A stretch of DNA of 64,000 nt. Source: an uncultured Flavobacteriaceae bacterium. GTDB taxonomy: Bacteria > Bacteroidota > Bacteroidia > Flavobacteriales > Flavobacteriaceae. The stretch spans positions 62,001-126,000 of the forward strand of contig CANMLX010000004.1 of NCBI GenBank assembly GCA_947498845.1. Direction: 5' to 3'. Every line of letters starts with the position of its first letter. Position 1 is the stretch's first letter. Shown piece after piece: positions 1 through 9,184 of this stretch. The notes beneath the pieces were generated by a model, which made no database searches, had not been told where the DNA came from, and saw only the letters and a list, made by a program, of their open reading frames with translations. A program made the position numbers and the translations under genes.

Positions 1-2740
1 ATCCAATATTTATTGGGACGAATTTATCTTTATTAAGATAAAAGACCCAAACATGTCCCATTGACTTATGGTAATCTCCCCATCTTAAATTTGAATCGAT
101 ACCCGCAGGTATTCCAACAGCTCTTAAAATATTAACCATGTAATTAGCGAGAGAAAGACAATTACCGAAATGAGTTTTCTCAATTTGTTCTATAGATGGA
201 GTATTTTTAAAGGGATTTTCATCACCAAAAACAGCTGTAATATCAAGGCTTATAGATAAGCTTTTCACAACACTATCCAATGGTTGGGTTTTAAGGGAAT
301 CATGAATCCATTTGTATTTTTCATATAACCGCTTTCTCCTTCCATCTACTAAAGGTTCATCATTACTTCTATAGGGTAGAATATATCTAAAAAAATCTTT
401 TTTAGATGAACATAAATTAAGATGCTTTTTTTCATAAGTTTTAAAAGCCAAATCAATATTTTCGATAATATATTCTGATTTAATTTGTTTAAGGTCTGGT
501 ATAAATTTATTCTTCGCATAAGAAATAGCTTTTTTAAGAGAGTCTTCGGTTTCTTCAAAAACTTTAATAGAATTATTTCTTATTATCCAAGGGTTAGACT
601 TGGGGTATTTTTTAATGAATCTAATTCTTTCTTTTTCTACAACATTACAGACTTGGTCATAGAAAGTGTCAATACCTCGACTTCCATGATGAGCCATATT
701 GGAAATTAAAAACTCAGCTGCTTCTAGTTTCAAACTATCTTTTGGAGATTTATAATGATTTAAAACTTTTAGGAGTTCAACTTTATTTTCATTTGCTAAA
801 TCTAGTGCTTTGTTTAGCTTACTAATGTAAGAAGAGTTAGATCTAAAGGGCTGTATATCTAATAATTTGTATTTGTTGATCATTTTATTCATATCCGCTT
901 TCATTTCTTCTATAGTGGTTGATGATACCTTAATTTCTTTGTCCAATATGGTTTTAGCCATTATAATAGCTTGCCCTCTTTCTCCCATATAATCATATAA
1001 TTTTGCTAATAAGTACATTGGATGAAATCTAGAAGGAATCATGTTAGCAGCTTTTTTGTATGATTTCTCTGCTTTGTCAAAGCGTTTTAAATCTTTATAC
1101 GTATTCCCCAAAGTAGTTTCAATTAAAGTATTATTTACATATTGTTTCGCTTCCAATAAAATTTCTATGGCTTGCCTTTTTTGTTTGTTGGCTGATAGAG
1201 CTTTTCCATAGTTCATTAAAAAATCACCTTCTTTTTTAAATACATTATACAAACTTTTGTAATTATTTATAGCACTTTGATAGTTCCCATACATATAACT
1301 ATCCAGCGCATTTTGCAATGTTTTAAAATTTTGTTCTAAATTTTTTGTGTACAGAATACCTCTTGTTAAAGCCATAAGAGTTACAGTGCAAATTGCTACC
1401 TTGAGTAATTTAAATGTAAACAGGTTTACTTTTTTTGTATAAGTATATTTTCTAACATCTAGATTTGCTAGCAAGGCAACCAAAATTACTAGAATTAATT
1501 TAATAGGTAATATTTGCATAGGGTAAGAGAAAAATGCAAATATTCCTATAGAAAATAATCCGTTTAGTAAAGGGACATATATATGATGAAACTCTTTTTT
1601 AAGATTTAATTTAAAAATACAGTATATCAATATTCCTAATAAAACTAGACCAATGAATCCGTTTTCAGCAATAAATTGTAGCCATTCATTAAATGCATAG
1701 TAAGTATTATCAGCGACTAAGACCTCTGCATTTTCGCCATTTCTAGAGAAGTAATTGGCTTGATAATTCATATAATGTGATTTAAAACGATCAAAGCCGA
1801 TACCAAATACAGGGTTTTCTTCAATAATATCTAAAGTATTATTCCAAATAAATAAACGTCCATCTGAAGAGTTTTTTTTAAAATTATAGATGCCAAATAA
1901 TCCAGTAGCAATTAAACATAATATCGAAGTAATTAAGAATACGCTTTGTCCAAAGCTTATTCTTTTTAAAAATTTACTTAATATGGAATATTTTTTTTCC
2001 ATTAACACCACACTACTAAAAAATACACTAAGCCAAGCAGCCCTTGAATGCGTTGCAGGAAGAACCAAGACAATACCTATAATTCCTAAAAGAGGGAAGT
2101 ATTCCAAAACATAATTTATTGTTGAGGTTGTTATCGATTTGTTTTTAACATATTTATCATTTAACGTAATGATCTTATCCTTAAACAAATAAGTTCCAAG
2201 TGCAATAGGAAAAATAGCTGCTAAAAACCCAGCGTAAGGTCCTGGGTTTGAAAAACCACCAGTAAGGTTAAATTCTGAATGATTAGACGCATAGATTCCT
2301 AACAATTGAAGAGTACCAAGAACAACTTGTACGATCCCAGAAGCAATAATTGCCAATAAAAACCAGATATAATTTTTTGATGATTGAATTCTTAAAATTA
2401 GATATAGAAAAGTTAATCCTATTAATTCAATATACCTAATCGAAAATCCAAAATGCGACTGAATTACTAATCGATTAATTGAAATAAAACTAATTAGTAT
2501 GAAAAGAAAAATATCAATTTTTGAGATGTTAATCAGAATTTTTCCCTGTTTAAAGAATAGAAAACTTATAATAGCTATTACAAGAGAGGCAATTACAAAG
2601 TAAATAAAGAAAAACGTCTTAGATACAATAGTCGAATTTGGAAATGTATTGTCATTTATTAATGGAATGATTAAAATTAATATAATGATTGTTGAAATGA
2701 TTAGTTTATTTTTATAAAAAATATTTTTAAAGATTTCCAT
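1..2740 (-). CDS. O-antigen ligase-like membrane protein fused to TPRs and a transglutaminase-like domain (C-terminus cut by window edge)
   Basis: The reading frame opens at ATG 2740 and stays open to base 1, so at least 913 residues are present and the stop lies outside the window. Residues 1 to about 450 hold roughly a dozen hydrophobic segments. They include the ligase/polymerase hallmarks ATHSRAAW (about residue 230) and NPVFGIGFDRF, followed by FNEWLQ. Residues of about 475-640 are helical TPR-like repeats (for example FDKAEKSYKKAANMIP). From about residue 665 comes a transglutaminase-like module with GNCLSLANY (Cys861) and MGHVWVFYL (His896), a plausible Cys-His pair. Wzy_C/O-antigen-ligase proteins join or transfer glycans at the periplasmic face, so the soluble part probably sits in the periplasm. 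The same two modules occur as separate genes at 37699-41073. The substrate is unknown. Confidence 0.85.
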   Translation of the reverse strand, partial: MEIFKNIFYKNKLIISTIIILILIIPLINDNTFPNSTIVSKTFFFIYFVIASLVIAIISFLFFKQGKILINISKIDIFLFILISFISINRLVIQSHFGFSIRYIELIGLTFLYLILRIQSSKNYIWFLLAIIASGIVQVVLGTLQLLGIYASNHSEFNLTGGFSNPGPYAGFLAAIFPIALGTYLFKDKIITLNDKYVKNKSITTSTINYVLEYFPLLGIIGIVLVLPATHSRAAWLSVFFSSVVLMEKKYSILSKFLKRISFGQSVFLITSILCLIATGLFGIYNFKKNSSDGRLFIWNNTLDIIEENPVFGIGFDRFKSHYMNYQANYFSRNGENAEVLVADNTYYAFNEWLQFIAENGFIGLVLLGILIYCIFKLNLKKEFHHIYVPLLNGLFSIGIFAFFSYPMQILPIKLILVILVALLANLDVRKYTYTKKVNLFTFKLLKVAICTVTLMALTRGILYTKNLEQNFKTLQNALDSYMYGNYQSAINNYKSLYNVFKKEGDFLMNYGKALSANKQKRQAIEILLEAKQYVNNTLIETTLGNTYKDLKRFDKAEKSYKKAANMIPSRFHPMYLLAKLYDYMGERGQAIIMAKTILDKEIKVSSTTIEEMKADMNKMINKYKLLDIQPFRSNSSYISKLNKALDLANENKVELLKVLNHYKSPKDSLKLEAAEFLISNMAHHGSRGIDTFYDQVCNVVEKERIRFIKKYPKSNPWIIRNNSIKVFEETEDSLKKAISYAKNKFIPDLKQIKSEYIIENIDLAFKTYEKKHLNLCSSKKDFFRYILPYRSNDEPLVDGRRKRLYEKYKWIHDSLKTQPLDSVVKSLSISLDITAVFGDENPFKNTPSIEQIEKTHFGNCLSLANYMVNILRAVGIPAGIDSNLRWGDYHKSMGHVWVFYLNKDKFVPINIG

Positions 2741-2943
2741 AATCCGTTGCAAACGTTATATTAAAAAAAATTATTTATGTGGTTATAATAAAAAAGACAC
2801 CTCTATTTACATTTAGTCAACTTTGTTTTTATATAAAAATATATCAAAAATCGTAAAGACAAAATATTTAAATTCTTTTCTTCAATTTCTAAAGACATAT
2901 TTTTTTATGAAATTTGCTACATATTTATTACTTCTTTGAAATA

Positions 2944-3963
2944 ATGAACTTTAAATCTTTGCTCTTCTTTGCTTTTCTAATAGGAACGATTTTGTTTTTC
3001 TTATGGTCTAAACTAATTGTAGTATCTATGATTTTACTTCTTGTTTCTGACAGTGTTTCTATACAATTTGTATCCAAACTTTTAAAAAGAAGAATACATG
3101 TTAATTTGTTTAGGTTAATAAAATACAGCTACTGTATTATACTCCCAATGGCTTTCGCAATATTCATTAGAACCTTTTTCTTTGATATATATTTTATTCC
3201 ATCTAGCTCTATGGAGAATGCATTATTTAGGAATGACTATGTATTGATAAATAAAGTATTGTACGGAACTAAAGTTCCAAAATGTATTCAACATATTTCA
3301 GGGGTTAAGAGTTTATTCAAAAACGAAGAAATCCGCAATTACAATATATATCGCCCTCTAAAAGTTTTTAAATTCTTTAAACGTGAAGATATTGTGGTAT
3401 TTAAATCAGTTAATAGTAATAAATTTATTATTAAACGCATTATAGGTATTCCAGGTGACTCTTTAGAAATTAATGACTCTAAAGTTTCAGTTAATAATAA
3501 CCTTTTAAATGAAAAAAGTAGTTATTGTTATAATTATCTTTTTGACTCTGAAATAAATACTACTCAATATTCTAAGATAAAGACATTATCAAACGCAGAA
3601 TTTGAAAATTTAAGTGAGTCAAGAAAAAAGAATTTGCAAAAACATATTATTTCAAAAACTACAGAAGACAAATGGACTCGTGATAATTATGGAAAAATAA
3701 TTGTTCCAAAAAAGGGAATGACAATTATTTTAAATAGAGAAAATTTTACTTTTTATAAAAGCATTATTCGAAATTATGAAGAAGAAGAATTATATTTTTC
3801 TAATGACGAAGCAAATTTACCTTATACTTTTAAGTATAACTACTATTTTATGTTAGGCGACAACAGACATAATTCAATGGATTCACGAAGTTTTGGTCTT
3901 ATACCTGAGAGCTATATTCAAGGAAAAGTATTTTTTGTGTTTGGAAAAGGTAAAATGAATTAA
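2944..3963 (+). CDS. lepB: Signal peptidase I, short form
   Basis: Type I signal peptidase cleaves signal peptides at the outer face of the inner membrane. The N-terminus has hydrophobic segments (about residues 1-35 and 60-80). The catalytic serine lies in IPSSSMEN (Ser89) and the general-base lysine in KRIIGIPGD (Lys164). The family's last box is LGDNRHNSMDSRSFG near the end. I chose ATG 2944 over a TTG ten codons upstream because the hydrophobic segment then starts normally. At 339 residues it is shorter than the usual long flavobacterial LepB, so it is probably a second, accessory peptidase. It converges on the RND gene, and the two stop codons overlap within a shared TTAA. Its position suggests processing of the exported products of this cluster; that is inference. 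Confidence 0.9.
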   Translation: MNFKSLLFFAFLIGTILFFLWSKLIVVSMILLLVSDSVSIQFVSKLLKRRIHVNLFRLIKYSYCIILPMAFAIFIRTFFFDIYFIPSSSMENALFRNDYVLINKVLYGTKVPKCIQHISGVKSLFKNEEIRNYNIYRPLKVFKFFKREDIVVFKSVNSNKFIIKRIIGIPGDSLEINDSKVSVNNNLLNEKSSYCYNYLFDSEINTTQYSKIKTLSNAEFENLSESRKKNLQKHIISKTTEDKWTRDNYGKIIVPKKGMTIILNRENFTFYKSIIRNYEEEELYFSNDEANLPYTFKYNYYFMLGDNRHNSMDSRSFGLIPESYIQGKVFFVFGKGKMN

Positions 3964-6900
3964 ACCTTTTTTAAGGTAAATATTGGTAAGTAAAATAAAA
4001 TGCCAAATAAAGAAAAAATTAGACCACCTATTGTTCCAACGCCTAATGCAAACCAAAAAACTTCATTTTGCCCATCTATTACAAATGGAATAAAACCAAG
4101 AACTGTAGATGATATGGTTAAAATAATTGGATAGATTTTTTGTTTAAATGCTTCGAGATATAATTTTATATTGTTTTTATCTGGATGCTCTTTTTTTAAA
4201 TTATTAAAACCATTCACTATAAATATTGATGCATTAACAGTGATGCCACTTAACAATATAAAACTAGCAAAACCTCCTTGGTCAAAATTAAAATCAAACA
4301 AATAAAATGTTAAAAATACACCAATAAAAGAGATAGGAACAATACTTAAAATAATAAATGGCTGTTTTAAACTTTCAAACAAAATACTACAGATTAAATA
4401 AATAATCCCTAGGACTAATAACAGTAAATAAATATAGTTATTGTTGCTATTGGGGTTTCCAAATCGTTTAATATCTGATTTTTCAAAAGAGTAACCTAGA
4501 GGCACTTCTTTACTAAAATTTTTTAGAGTTTTATCTAAATATAAGGAGCCAGATACCTCAGAGCCAATATATTGAAAATCAACTAATATAACATATTCCT
4601 GATTTACTTTATATATATTTTCCCTTTCTCTTTCTTTAGTTATTGTTGCTACATCTTTTAGTATAACATTTTTATGTAAATTGTTTAAAGGAGTATTTTT
4701 AACATGCCAAATATCAAAATTTTCAGATGTAACAGATTGAAATCTTATAGGTATATATTTGCCTTGGATGTTTAAATGAACATCCTGATTTTTAGCAAGA
4801 GTTAATTGATTTAATTCGTTAATTGTTTCTCGTTGATTTATACCATGTAAAGTCAAAAGTTCTTTGTTTAAAGAAAAATGATATTCAAAAGAGGGCTTTA
4901 CTGCCCAATAGTTATTCTCTCTAACAAGCACATCCTGTATTCTTGGATGTTTCTCTAAAGTTATTTTTAAAGTGTCGGCTAAAGTATTCAAGTCATTATA
5001 ATTATAACCTTTGGCTTTTATTGAAAAATTAACAGGTTCATTGTTTGTTTTTTTTTGACTAAACCCTTTTCCAATTCCATAAATATCCCAATCCATTCCT
5101 CCAAAATCCAAGACCTTTTTAATTAAAATAGATCTCAAAGTATACGGAAATGAAGCTTCAAAATCACTAGAATTAAAAGTGATTTCCATTTGAGCATAGT
5201 TTTGACTTTTTATATAAGTAACATATTGTTTAATTTCATTGTATTGATCTAAAGATGATTCAATTTCCAGAAAAACATTATTCATTTGATGTATAGTAGC
5301 TCCTTTTTCCATTGAAGCATTAACATATAACTTTGTTTCTTCATTTCTATTATAAAACGCATTATCAAATACATAATTTGAGAATAACCTTAATGTACCT
5401 CCTAAATATTTATCTACAATTGGTCTGATATTTTCACTATACCATTCGTTACCTATAGTTTTGTTGTAAATTTTTTCGTGCCAATTTTTGTTGTTTTCCA
5501 ATTTTTGAGGTAACATAAAAATTGGTAACCCAAAAATTAAAATAATAAGTAGAATAATTAAGTTTTTATAACGGAGCTGTACAGAGATAATCTTATTATA
5601 AATAAGATAAAATTTTTGTTTCAATCCATCACTCCTTCTTTTTTCTTTTCTTAAGGGGAGTTTTATTTTTTCTAAAAGTGATGGGATTAAAAAAAGAACG
5701 ATGATTAGGGAAACAGAAAGGTTGATAATGATAACCAATGCAAAATCTATAAGATTAGCTTTGTATTTGTCATTTAAAAAATAAATGACAGTTAAAGCCC
5801 CAATTGATGTCATAGTAGATGCTAAAATTGGTAAAAATATCTTTTTATTAGCTTGGTGTCTTATATGATCTATCATTACAATATTATTATCAATAATTAG
5901 TCCCAATGAAATAGTAATCCCTGCTAAAGAATAAAGCTGTATTTCAATTTTAAAAATATAATACAATAAGAAAGCAATGCTTATATTAGCGAATAAGCTT
6001 ATTATAGAAATAAGTAAATATTTAATGCTTTTAAATGCTAGCAAAATAAAAAAGAATAGTATAAAAATAGTGTATAAGGTGCGTTTAAAAATTTTTCTCA
6101 ATTCAAATTTTAAATATTCTGTACTGTCATAAGTTTTACTAATGCTGTATCCCTGTGGTAATTGTAGTTGTATATTATGTAGTTTGGTGTCTACATCTTT
6201 AGCAAGTACAATTGTATTGGCATTTTTAACAGCAAATAAATTAAGAGTTATAGAATTTTTACCATTAATTCTGTAATACTGTTGCGCTTCTTGCTCAATT
6301 TCTTTAGCAGATACTAATTCATCTAAATAAATTATTCTATGTTCAATTTTTTTTACAGGTATATGCCAATCAAAAATAATAGTATTTAGAGGTTGAATTG
6401 AAAGTGAAATATAGTTGTTCTTAAAACTAACATTACCAAGCGCCTCCTTTTTAAAGACTCTTTGTAATGCAGAGATTAAATCAAGTTTAGTTATGTCTAA
6501 CTGTTTCAAAATTTCACTATTATAGGTAAACCTGTATTCTTTTTTATTAGCTCCATAAATTTGTATTTTATCTATATCTAAAAAGTTACTGATTATAGGC
6601 TTTATTTGATTATTTACAATTTCTTGAATGTTAAAAGGAGTATCAGGAGCATTTATACTATAGGATAAAAAGGGAGTTGCTACTTCGTTATTTGTTCTAT
6701 TGATGCTTAATGAAGGATAACTACAATTCTCAGGGAGTTTTTTATAAATTTGCCTAATAATAGTTGCCGTTTCAAAGCGGGCAATGTCAATATTGGTATG
6801 CTTATTAAATTCCAATGTTATAAAACCTTTTCCTTTGGAACTTTTAGATGTAATTTTTTTTAAACCTTTTAAGGTAGAAAAACTTGCTTCTAATAAAGAT

Positions 6901-7073
6901 GTAATATCCTTCTCTATCAAATAAGAAGGCACATTAGCCAAATAATAATTTATAGTTATTGAAGGTAAGCTATTATTTGGATTTAACTTAATAGATAATT
7001 TAGGCGTAATAAAAAGACCTAACATTGAAAGTACACTAAATATAGCCAATATTTTGAATAACGAATATTTCAA
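3960..7073 (-). CDS. RND-family efflux transporter, inner-membrane subunit (divergent)
   Basis: This 1037-residue protein has RND architecture: TM1 at the N-terminus, a large periplasmic loop, a six-helix block from about residue 330, a second loop, and a second block from about residue 860. The TM4 motif is GLIIDNNIVMIDHI, where AcrB-type pumps have two adjacent acidic residues, and the TM10 region reads SGITVNASIFIVN, with no lysine where AcrB has Lys940. The start is TTG 7073, since no in-frame ATG exists upstream and the next ATG (residue 17) would cut TM1. It is transcribed away from the peptide/kinase/pump operon across a 186-base gap and has no adaptor or TolC of its own. It probably shares those of the operon at 10012-15442, perhaps as a heteromeric pump like MdtBC. 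Confidence 0.85.
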   Translation of the reverse strand: MKYSLFKILAIFSVLSMLGLFITPKLSIKLNPNNSLPSITINYYLANVPSYLIEKDITSLLEASFSTLKGLKKITSKSSKGKGFITLEFNKHTNIDIARFETATIIRQIYKKLPENCSYPSLSINRTNNEVATPFLSYSINAPDTPFNIQEIVNNQIKPIISNFLDIDKIQIYGANKKEYRFTYNSEILKQLDITKLDLISALQRVFKKEALGNVSFKNNYISLSIQPLNTIIFDWHIPVKKIEHRIIYLDELVSAKEIEQEAQQYYRINGKNSITLNLFAVKNANTIVLAKDVDTKLHNIQLQLPQGYSISKTYDSTEYLKFELRKIFKRTLYTIFILFFFILLAFKSIKYLLISIISLFANISIAFLLYYIFKIEIQLYSLAGITISLGLIIDNNIVMIDHIRHQANKKIFLPILASTMTSIGALTVIYFLNDKYKANLIDFALVIIINLSVSLIIVLFLIPSLLEKIKLPLRKEKRRSDGLKQKFYLIYNKIISVQLRYKNLIILLIILIFGLPIFMLPQKLENNKNWHEKIYNKTIGNEWYSENIRPIVDKYLGGTLRLFSNYVFDNAFYNRNEETKLYVNASMEKGATIHQMNNVFLEIESSLDQYNEIKQYVTYIKSQNYAQMEITFNSSDFEASFPYTLRSILIKKVLDFGGMDWDIYGIGKGFSQKKTNNEPVNFSIKAKGYNYNDLNTLADTLKITLEKHPRIQDVLVRENNYWAVKPSFEYHFSLNKELLTLHGINQRETINELNQLTLAKNQDVHLNIQGKYIPIRFQSVTSENFDIWHVKNTPLNNLHKNVILKDVATITKERERENIYKVNQEYVILVDFQYIGSEVSGSLYLDKTLKNFSKEVPLGYSFEKSDIKRFGNPNSNNNYIYLLLLVLGIIYLICSILFESLKQPFIILSIVPISFIGVFLTFYLFDFNFDQGGFASFILLSGITVNASIFIVNGFNNLKKEHPDKNNIKLYLEAFKQKIYPIILTISSTVLGFIPFVIDGQNEVFWFALGVGTIGGLIFSLFGILFYLPIFTLKKV

Positions 7074-7158
7074 AAAGTATGTTTTTTACAAACTTACATA
7101 AAATTCTCATTCGATTATTCTGTCATTGTGTAGTTAAAAATCTATATTTATATTTAAG

Positions 7159-7166
7159 TAATTTTG
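7159..7166 (+). promoter_or_regulatory. Candidate -7 box of a Bacteroidota promoter
   Basis: TAATTTTG matches the Bacteroidota -7 consensus TAnnTTTG and lies about 94 bases before the peptide gene. No well-spaced -33 TTG was found, so this is a weak call. The AT-rich gap would also have to hold the promoter of the divergent RND gene. Confidence 0.3.
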
Positions 7167-7259
7167 TATGGAGTACGCAAGTAAAAAACTATATCTGTTT
7201 TTTTTACTATATTCGAGTACAATGAAAATAATTTATATTAATCTGTTAAATTTAAATTT

Positions 7260-7433
7260 ATGAAAAAAATCTTTTTATTATTCGGTGTTGTTTTTAGTGG
7301 GTTTTTATTTACTAAAACGCAAAAAGTAGAAAAGGCTGAAGCTCAAAGATTAAACAATCATTCTGTAACTGATTGGTGCGAATCCGCTGGATCTACTTGT
7401 ATAAGACTAGATACTGTTGTTATAGGTGGATAA
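7260..7433 (+). CDS. Small exported peptide, 57 residues, with two cysteines
   Basis: The frame from ATG 7260 to TAA 7433 encodes a lysine-hydrophobic signal-like N-terminus (MKKIFLLFGVVFSGFLF). A charged linker ending in KAEAQ follows, then a short C-terminal part rich in Ser, Thr, Asn and Asp. Cys40 and Cys47 sit in DWCESAGSTCIR, and the peptide ends with Gly-Gly. A likely signal-peptidase cut is after AEA or nearby, which would release about 28-30 residues. The leader loosely resembles Bacteroidetes NVEALA-type exported peptides, but I cannot assign it to that family. It is the first gene of the operon and is followed by a strong terminator hairpin, as is common for abundantly made precursor peptides. 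Possible roles include a bacteriocin-like product, a signal or a structural peptide. Confidence 0.7.
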   Translation: MKKIFLLFGVVFSGFLFTKTQKVEKAEAQRLNNHSVTDWCESAGSTCIRLDTVVIGG

Positions 7434-7458
7434 AACTTATTTAGCATTCAATAACTTT

Positions 7459-7500
7459 AATAACCTAATTCTTTAAATGTATTAGGTTATTTTATTTTTA
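7459..7500 (+). terminator. Intrinsic terminator between the peptide gene and the rest of the operon
   Basis: AATAACCTAAT (7459-7469) pairs perfectly with ATTAGGTTATT (7481-7491), an 11-bp stem with an 11-base loop, followed by TTTATTTTTA. Partial read-through would give much peptide mRNA and less of the downstream genes. Confidence 0.8.
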
Positions 7501-7510
7501 AAATGATTTT

Positions 7511-8683
7511 ATGATTACTTTGAGAACTTCTTTTTCAGCATGTTTAATTGCTATACTTCTTTTTTACTCGTGTATTGATGGTAAAAAAGAACTCAATAAT
7601 TTCACAAAAGATTTAATAGTTAAAAAGAATATTTTGATACCAATTGAAAATGATATACACTATAAAAGCTGGCAAATTCATACAAAAATTTCGAATGACA
7701 CAACCTATATCGCTCGTAAGAATTATTATGGAAACTCTATTATAGTTTATAATTTGGATACTAAAGAAGAGATTAAGAGGTATAAATTGAAAACTGAAGG
7801 GCCAAATGAGGTTACTAAGTTTGATTCAGCGGCTTTTCTTGAATATAAAGAAGGGGAATTTGTAATAGCTAATGGATATAGCCAAATATACATGGTGAAA
7901 AATGATTCTGTTATTTTTAAAAAGTATTTTGACGATACAGATAAAGGTTTTGGAAATATGATGAATGGGTTTAATAAGAATTTACCCATTTTGAAAAATG
8001 ACAATGTATTTATCTTTAGGAAACCTCCTATAGCAAGACAAGCAAAAAAATATTACTCATATAACTTATTGGTTAAATTTAATTTAAAAACAAAAGAATT
8101 AAAGGAATGTAATGTTAAATATCCTGAATCATATAGAATTGGAGAATGTTGGGGTTTTCCTCACCTCAGGCAATCTTTTACGTTGAACAATAAAAATCAG
8201 TTAATTTTTTCATTCCCAATAGATTCTAATATATATATATACAGTTTAGATAATGACATATTAACAAAGGTACCTAAAAAAACAGAAAGTATATTTAATC
8301 CAGTATTTAAACCAATGCCTGATTGCAACGGTGAAAATGCCGAATTCGATATAGAAAAATATCAATATGATGTGGCAAAATCAGCAAGATATGAAAGTAT
8401 TTCTTACGACAAATACCGAGATGTATATTATAGAATTGTATTGTTCCCTTCAGATAATTTATCTAAAAAAAATATTGAAAATATTGATCCAAAAATATCT
8501 ATTATGGTTTTAGATTCGGAGTTTAACTTACTTACAGAAAAAATGCTTCCGAAGAATACTTATGATTTTGAAGATTTTTTTGTTTCTAAAGAAGGTTTTT
8601 GGGTTTCAACAAATAATGTTAATAACCCTAATTTCAATGAAGATGTTATGAGTTTTGATTTGTTTACTTTAAAAGATTTGTAA
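7511..8683 (+). CDS. DUF4221-like (6-bladed beta-propeller type) lipoprotein
   Basis: The protein has 390 residues with an N-terminal hydrophobic stretch ending in the lipobox FYSC, so it is predicted to be anchored to a membrane. The body repeats beta-propeller-like units typical of DUF4221: KTEGPNEVTKFDSAAF, then YSQIYMVKND, LVKFNLKTKEL, SNIYIYSLDND and IMVLDSEFNLL. Members of this group in Bacteroidota are usually found beside small exported peptides and thioredoxin-like proteins, as here. The next gene starts two bases after the stop, so the two are co-transcribed. The ligand is unknown; sensing or binding the small peptide is an inference from context. Confidence 0.7.
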   Translation: MITLRTSFSACLIAILLFYSCIDGKKELNNFTKDLIVKKNILIPIENDIHYKSWQIHTKISNDTTYIARKNYYGNSIIVYNLDTKEEIKRYKLKTEGPNEVTKFDSAAFLEYKEGEFVIANGYSQIYMVKNDSVIFKKYFDDTDKGFGNMMNGFNKNLPILKNDNVFIFRKPPIARQAKKYYSYNLLVKFNLKTKELKECNVKYPESYRIGECWGFPHLRQSFTLNNKNQLIFSFPIDSNIYIYSLDNDILTKVPKKTESIFNPVFKPMPDCNGENAEFDIEKYQYDVAKSARYESISYDKYRDVYYRIVLFPSDNLSKKNIENIDPKISIMVLDSEFNLLTEKMLPKNTYDFEDFFVSKEGFWVSTNNVNNPNFNEDVMSFDLFTLKDL

Positions 8684-8684
8684 A

Positions 8685-9161
8685 ATGAAATTGAAATATA
8701 TTTTTATAATTCTTATAAGCCTTTTTTTTAGCACAAGTTGTAATAAGGAAGAAAATAATATAGAAAAAATCGCTCAGTATTTAAAGGATGATTTGGGAAA
8801 GGATTTAAATAAGAATGATTTGTACCTTTTTCTTCCAATAAAAAACACATGTTATATCTGCATTCAGGATACACAAGATTTTCTGGAATTGGTTGCTACA
8901 TCTGGAGAATATAAAGACATACATATAGTCTATATTGGAACTTCTAAGAAAGAAATGAACCTTATTTCCAAAGATTTACAAGATAAGTTTGATGTTATTT
9001 TTGATTACAAAAATATAGGAATAAAGAAGAAGATTTTTAGTACTAATTTTATACTTGTTAATATGAATTCTTCTTTTAATCAAATGTTGGAGTTTTCAAA
9101 GGATAATAATTTTGAGGTAATGAAAGCCGAAGTAGCAAACTTTTTAAACAAGAAAAATTAG
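8685..9161 (+). CDS. Thioredoxin-like lipoprotein with a CxxC motif
   Basis: This 158-residue protein has a signal sequence and the lipobox FFSTSC. The mature part reads LYLFLPIKNTCYICIQD, where Cys-Tyr-Ile-Cys sits where the thioredoxin-fold active site is expected after the first beta strand. IHIVYIGT and FDVIFDYKNIGI follow as further strands, then TNFILVN. It is likely a periplasmic or membrane-surface thiol oxidoreductase. It is tightly packed after the DUF4221 gene. The peptide encoded upstream has exactly two cysteines, so disulfide handling of that peptide is a reasonable guess, though not shown. The fold call rests on the motif and strand pattern only. Confidence 0.6.
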   Translation: MKLKYIFIILISLFFSTSCNKEENNIEKIAQYLKDDLGKDLNKNDLYLFLPIKNTCYICIQDTQDFLELVATSGEYKDIHIVYIGTSKKEMNLISKDLQDKFDVIFDYKNIGIKKKIFSTNFILVNMNSSFNQMLEFSKDNNFEVMKAEVANFLNKKN

Positions 9162-9184
9162 CATCTTATTTTAGCCCCAAAAGA

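Noticed and set aside
7260..7433. Lanthipeptide or thioether-type RiPP precursor
   Set aside because: No lanthionine synthase, radical SAM enzyme, ATP-grasp or peptidase-containing ABC exporter is nearby; a kinase alone is not enough to support this.
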